From the NCBI GenBank assembly GCA_964599885.1, contig CAZRHH010000100.1, positions 1-9,491 of the forward strand: a stretch of DNA of 9,491 bases, in the 5' to 3' direction. This document shows positions 5,804-9,491 of the stretch, one piece after another (positions within the stretch are counted from its first letter, which is position 1; every line of letters begins with the position of its first letter). This DNA comes from CAZRHH01 sp964599885. Its GTDB lineage: Bacteria; Chloroflexota; Dehalococcoidia; DSTF01; JACRBR01. The notes under the pieces are model-generated. The model made no database searches, was not told the DNA's origin, and worked only from the letters and a program-made list of their open reading frames with translations. The translations under genes and the position numbers were made by a program.

Positions 5804-6793
5804 GTGGGCGTAGCTCCGCAGTCGGTCCTCCGTTTCGAAGACCTGACGCGCGACGACGTCGCGATCGCCGGCGGCAAGGGCGCCAATCTCGGCGAACTGC
5901 TTCGCGCCGGTATCCCCGTGCCGCCCGGCTTCATCCTCACGACCACGGCGTACGACAGCTTTGTTGATCAGGCTAACCTCAGCGCCAAACTCACGGCGAG
6001 TTTCGTCGATCTCGACATCGATGATCGCGATTCGCTCGATCGCGTGGCCACCGCCGCGCACGTGCTGATCACCGAAGCGGCGCCGACATGCGCCGACCAG
6101 GTGCTGCGCGCGTACGCGGTGCTGGGTGAGGGATTGGTCGCCATCCGCAGCTCGGCGACGGCGGAAGATACGGCCGAGGCATCGTTCGCCAGGCAACAGA
6201 GTACGCATCTGAACATCGAAGGCGGCGCGCGCCTGCTTGACGCCGTGCGCGCCTGCTGGGCGTCGCTCTATACGCCGCAAGCGATCTCCTATCGCGCGCG
6301 CGCCGGCATCGACCAGCTATCCGCGTCGATGGCGGTGCCCGTGCAACGCATGGTGCAGTCGCAGCGCTCCGGCGTCGCGTTTTCGTGCGACCCGATCACG
6401 CATTCGCACGACGAAATCGTCATCGAAGCGGTGCGCGGACTTGGCGCGGCGCTCGTGTCGGGAGCGGTGACGCCGGACATGTACTGCGTCGACAAATCGA
6501 CGCTGACCGTGCTGGAACGTACGGTGGTCGAGCAGCGTTCTGAGCTTGCGTATGGTGGTGGCGGCGCGGCCGGAGTCGGCGCCGGCCTCGAGACGAACGT
6601 TTGGCGGGTGATCCCCGCCGTCCAGCGCACGCGCGCGAAGCTGGACGACGCGGGGATCGTGCGGCTGGCGGAACTCGTGAAGCGCGTCGAGGCGCACTAC
6701 GGCGCAGCGCAGGACATCGAGTGGGCGGAAGCAGACGGTGAGTTTTTCATCCTGCAGTCGCGTCCGGTAACGACGCTGCACCACGTACATTAG
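5804..6793 (+). CDS. Standalone PEP-synthase/PPDK N-terminal (ATP-binding) domain protein
   Basis: The 329-aa product is essentially one PPDK_N (PEP/pyruvate-binding, ATP-grasp-like) domain, the part of PEP synthase, PPDK and rifampin phosphotransferase that binds ATP and phosphorylates a mobile histidine domain. Expected ATP-site residues are present: Lys25 (AGGKGANLGELL), Arg115 (AIRSSATAED), Glu306 (DIEWA), Gln318 and Arg320 (ILQSRPVTT). The pattern SSATAED plus FA-x-QQST is of PEP-synthase/rifampin-phosphotransferase type, not the PPDK type (MPGMMDT). No phosphohistidine domain or PEP/pyruvate barrel follows; the protein ends just after the last ATP-site motif. In the QQ motif the usual Gly is Arg130 (FARQQST). 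The GTG at 5804 is preferred: the extended -10 lies upstream, GAGAGGG (5787-5793) is 10 nt before it, and conserved sequence begins shortly after. TTG 5795 is an alternative. The gene lies 49 bp before ppdK, same strand, so it is probably co-transcribed. Its phosphoryl acceptor is unknown. Confidence 0.88.
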   Translation: MGVAPQSVLRFEDLTRDDVAIAGGKGANLGELLRAGIPVPPGFILTTTAYDSFVDQANLSAKLTASFVDLDIDDRDSLDRVATAAHVLITEAAPTCADQVLRAYAVLGEGLVAIRSSATAEDTAEASFARQQSTHLNIEGGARLLDAVRACWASLYTPQAISYRARAGIDQLSASMAVPVQRMVQSQRSGVAFSCDPITHSHDEIVIEAVRGLGAALVSGAVTPDMYCVDKSTLTVLERTVVEQRSELAYGGGGAAGVGAGLETNVWRVIPAVQRTRAKLDDAGIVRLAELVKRVEAHYGAAQDIEWAEADGEFFILQSRPVTTLHHVH

Positions 6794-6842
6794 AGGCAGC
6801 GACCAGGGCGCGCCGCCGAGAACACGGGAGAGGGAATCCGAC

Positions 6843-9491
6843 ATGGGAAAGAAGTTCGTCTACCTGTTCCACGAAGGGGACAAGGACCAGAAGGATCTGC
6901 TCGGCGGTAAGGGCGCCAATCTCGCCGAGATGACGAATCTCGGGCTGCCGGTGCCGCCCGGGTTTACGATCAGCACCGAAGCATGCAACGAGTACACGAA
7001 GCTCGGCATGAAGCTGCCGCCCGGCTTGATGGACGACGTGCGCACGGCGCTCGCCGCTGTCGAACAAGCGTCTGGCAAGCGGCTGGGCGACGCGCAATCG
7101 CCGCTGCTCGTATCGGTGCGCAGCGGCGCGAAGTTCTCGATGCCCGGCATGATGGACACGGTGCTCAATCTCGGCCTGAATGAACGGACGCTGCAAGGCC
7201 TCGTCGCGGCAACAGGCGACGAGCGCTTCGCGAACGACGCCTACCGCCGCTTCATCATGATGTTCTCCGACATCGTGCTCGAGCTTGAGCGCAAGAAGTT
7301 CGACCGCATCTTCAACGATGTGAAGAAGGACGCCGGCGTCGAAGAAGACGCGGAGCTGCAACCTGCCGCGTTGAAGCGCGTCGTCGCGCAGTTCAAGGCG
7401 CTGGTGAAGAGCGAAACGGGCAGCGATTTCCCGGACGACCCGATGCAGCAGCTTGAGCTGGCGATCCGCGCCGTCTTCAACTCGTGGAACAATGAGCGCG
7501 CGTTCCGCTACCGCGACATCGAGAAGATCGCGCACGACCTGGGTACCGCGGTCAACGTACAAACGATGGTCTTCGGCAACATGGGCGATGACTCCGGTAC
7601 AGGCGTCGCCTTCACGCGCGACCCGCGCACGGGCGAGAACGTCATCTGGGGCGAGTATCTGATCAACGCACAGGGCGAAGATGTCGTCGCTGGCATCCGC
7701 ACACCGTCGCCAATCGAGAAACTCGAGCGCGATAACCCGGCGCTCTACAAGCAGTTCGCCGACATCTGCCACACGATCGAGCGCCACTTCAAAGACACAA
7801 TGGACATCGAGTTCACGTTCGAGAAGGGGCGGCTCTACTTTCTGCAGTGCCGCGTCGGCAAGCGCTCATCCGTCTCGGCGGTGAAGATGGCGATCGACAT
7901 GCACCGCGAAGGTCTGATCGACGAGAAGGAGGCGATCCTCCGCGTCCCGGCACAGCGCCTCGACGATCTGCTGCACCCGCACGTCGACCCGCGGATGCAG
8001 ACCGTCCCGCTTTCCGAGGTAGCCGCAGATGTCGCCGCCGCGCTCGCCTCGAAGCCCGCGGCTGTGTACGTCGACGGCGACAGCGTGAAGACGCAGACGC
8101 TCGCCGAGTGGAACGCGATGACGGCAACAGAGCTCGGCGCGCTGATCGGGCGCGCACGCTTCATCGAGATCGCGCGCGGGCTGCCGGCGTCCCCCGGCGC
8201 GGCGCTCGGACAGGCGGTGTTCGATCCCGACACGGCCGCCAAACTGGGAATTGCCGGGCGCGGCGAGAACGTGATTCTCGTCCGACAGGAAACGTCGCCC
8301 GACGACATTCACGGCATGACGGCGGCGCAGGGCATCCTCACCGAACGCGGCGGCATGAGCAGTCACGCGGCGCTCGTCGCGCGGGGCTTCGGCAAGCCGT
8401 GCGTCAGCGGCTGCGAAGCGATCAACGTACACGAAGACACGCGCAGTTTCAGCATCTCCGGCGTCACGATCGGCGAAGGACAGATTCTCACGATCGACGG
8501 GTCGGCAGGCGCTGTGTTGCTCGGAATGGCGCCGGTGGAACAAGCGCAGTTCACGGACGAACTCACCGAACTTCTGCAAACAGCCGACAAGATCGCGCGG
8601 CTCAAGGTGCGCGCCAACGCTGACACGCCGGAGGAAGCGGCGCAAGCCGTCGAGTTCGGCGCCCAGGGCATCGGCCTCTGCCGCACGGAGCACATGTTTC
8701 TCGATCCGGCGCGCCTGCCGGCGGTACGCGAGATGATTCTTGCGGCGCACGCCGCGAAGATCATCGAGTCGGAGAGCACCGCACTACGCAAAGAACTCGA
8801 GAACGCGGATCACGAGAAGAAGGGGAAGCTCGAACAACGGCTCACCGAAGCGCTCGGCCGGCTCGAAGGGCCGATGGGCCGCTACACGCGGGCGCTCGAT
8901 CACATCCTGCCGATCCAGCAGGGCGACTTTGAAGAGATCTTCCGCGTCATGGCCGGCAAGCCCGTCACGATCCGGCTGATCGATCCGCCGCTGCACGAAT
9001 TTCTGCCCGATCATGACGCGCTGCTCGAAGACGTGACGCGGCTCCGCATACAGTCCCCCGATTCGGAGCAGCTACGCACGCAGGAAGCGCTGCTTGCGAG
9101 CGTCAACGCCGTGCGCGAGCAGAACCCGATGCTCGGGCTACGCGGCTGCCGGCTCGGCGTGCTGTATCCCGAGATCAACGAGATGCAGGTGAAGGCGATC
9201 TTCCGCGCCGCGATCAAACTCGCCGGCGAGGGCATCGAAGTGCTGCCGGAAGTGATGATCCCGCTCGTCGGCTTCGACACCGAGCTAACGTATCTACAAG
9301 AGCTGCTCGAACGAACCGCACGCAAGGAGATGCAGGACGCCGGCTCCCAGGTGAAGTACCAGTTCGGCACGATGATCGAGCTGCCGCGCGCCGCCTTGAC
9401 GGCCGGCGAGATCGCCAACACCGCTGAGTTCTTCTCGTTCGGGACGAACGACCTGACGCAGACGACGCTCGGCTTCAGCCGCGACGACGCC
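6843..9491 (+). CDS. ppdK: Pyruvate, phosphate dikinase (C-terminus beyond right edge)
   Basis: PPDK interconverts ATP + pyruvate + Pi and AMP + PEP + PPi in the cytoplasm, feeding gluconeogenesis or PPi-linked glycolysis. All 883 codons in the window are open. The ATP domain has Lys23 (GGKGANLAEM), Arg93 (VRSGAKFSMPGMMDT), Glu323, Gln335 and Arg337, close to C. symbiosum numbering as I recall it. The phosphohistidine domain has His508 in GGMSSHAALVARG. The PEP/pyruvate barrel has Arg590 (KVRAN), Arg614 (CRTEHMF), Glu846 (MIELPRA) and Asn869 (FGTNDLTQ). The catalytic Cys-containing end is missing, perhaps 80-100 residues. His508 against H455 in C. symbiosum reflects about 50 extra residues at about 384-446. 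A second extra segment of about 40 residues lies at about 634-688. The Thr two before His, target of the PDRP regulator in other PPDKs, is Ser506. ATG 6843 follows GGGAGAGGG with 8-nt spacing. The full enzyme would be about 970 aa. Confidence 0.97.
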   Translation, partial: MGKKFVYLFHEGDKDQKDLLGGKGANLAEMTNLGLPVPPGFTISTEACNEYTKLGMKLPPGLMDDVRTALAAVEQASGKRLGDAQSPLLVSVRSGAKFSMPGMMDTVLNLGLNERTLQGLVAATGDERFANDAYRRFIMMFSDIVLELERKKFDRIFNDVKKDAGVEEDAELQPAALKRVVAQFKALVKSETGSDFPDDPMQQLELAIRAVFNSWNNERAFRYRDIEKIAHDLGTAVNVQTMVFGNMGDDSGTGVAFTRDPRTGENVIWGEYLINAQGEDVVAGIRTPSPIEKLERDNPALYKQFADICHTIERHFKDTMDIEFTFEKGRLYFLQCRVGKRSSVSAVKMAIDMHREGLIDEKEAILRVPAQRLDDLLHPHVDPRMQTVPLSEVAADVAAALASKPAAVYVDGDSVKTQTLAEWNAMTATELGALIGRARFIEIARGLPASPGAALGQAVFDPDTAAKLGIAGRGENVILVRQETSPDDIHGMTAAQGILTERGGMSSHAALVARGFGKPCVSGCEAINVHEDTRSFSISGVTIGEGQILTIDGSAGAVLLGMAPVEQAQFTDELTELLQTADKIARLKVRANADTPEEAAQAVEFGAQGIGLCRTEHMFLDPARLPAVREMILAAHAAKIIESESTALRKELENADHEKKGKLEQRLTEALGRLEGPMGRYTRALDHILPIQQGDFEEIFRVMAGKPVTIRLIDPPLHEFLPDHDALLEDVTRLRIQSPDSEQLRTQEALLASVNAVREQNPMLGLRGCRLGVLYPEINEMQVKAIFRAAIKLAGEGIEVLPEVMIPLVGFDTELTYLQELLERTARKEMQDAGSQVKYQFGTMIELPRAALTAGEIANTAEFFSFGTNDLTQTTLGFSRDDA

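Noticed and set aside
6794..6842. Remnant of a PEP-synthase C-terminal half between the orphan ATP domain and ppdK
   Set aside because: Only 49 bp, containing the ppdK ribosome-binding site and no recognisable coding remnant; a frameshifted full-length PEP synthase is therefore excluded at this locus.
6747..7787. 346-codon minus-strand open frame opposite ppdK
   Set aside because: It is a mirror of the ppdK codon pattern with Arg/Val/Asp-rich composition and no recognisable domain; ppdK motifs lie throughout the same DNA.
7866..8750. 294-codon minus-strand open frame opposite ppdK
   Set aside because: Same reasoning: it overlaps the conserved phosphohistidine domain of ppdK, with no ribosome-binding or family evidence.

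Overview
The window is a GC-rich bacterial chromosomal segment with compact gene spacing and no mobile elements, tRNA, rRNA or CRISPR. It carries both mutS and mutL together with a PPOX-class flavin/F420-type protein and a bacterial pyruvate phosphate dikinase. Most Actinobacteria lack MutS/MutL, so a Chloroflexota-like (Dehalococcoidia-type) bacterium is my best guess. This is inference from gene content only, and no marker gene in the window settles it.

Layout, left to right. The N-terminal 107 codons of mutL run off the left edge on the minus strand. A 103-bp divergent spacer separates mutL from a secreted S8 subtilisin-like protease on the plus strand (425-1816). Converging on the protease is a minus-strand unit transcribed in the order mutS (5281-2666), a 130-aa unrecognised gene (2619-2227) and a PPOX-class split-barrel protein (2242-1838); the last two overlap by 16 bp. 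A 108-bp divergent spacer follows, then a plus-strand gene for a 102-aa two-helix membrane protein (5390-5698). Last is a probable two-gene carbon-metabolism unit: a standalone PEP-synthase/rifampin-phosphotransferase-type ATP-binding domain protein (5804-6793), and 49 bp later ppdK (6843 to the right edge, 883 codons, C-terminus missing).

How the genes work together. MutS recognises mismatches and MutL relays the signal; here the two genes lie about 2.3 kb apart on the same strand with three unrelated genes between them. The right-hand unit pairs a complete three-part PPDK with an orphan paralogue of its nucleotide-binding domain, which has no phosphohistidine or PEP/pyruvate-binding domain of its own. 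This is the most unusual arrangement in the window. The PPDK also carries two extra segments relative to the classical Clostridium symbiosum enzyme as I remember it: about 50 residues in the linker before the phosphohistidine domain and about 40 residues in the PEP-binding domain.

Regulatory signals. Each of the five apparent transcription-unit starts has a TAYRMT-type -10-like hexamer followed by a C/G-rich stretch, with no convincing -35. For mutS the hexamer ends 7 nt before the ATG and no Shine-Dalgarno is visible, which suggests a leaderless mRNA.
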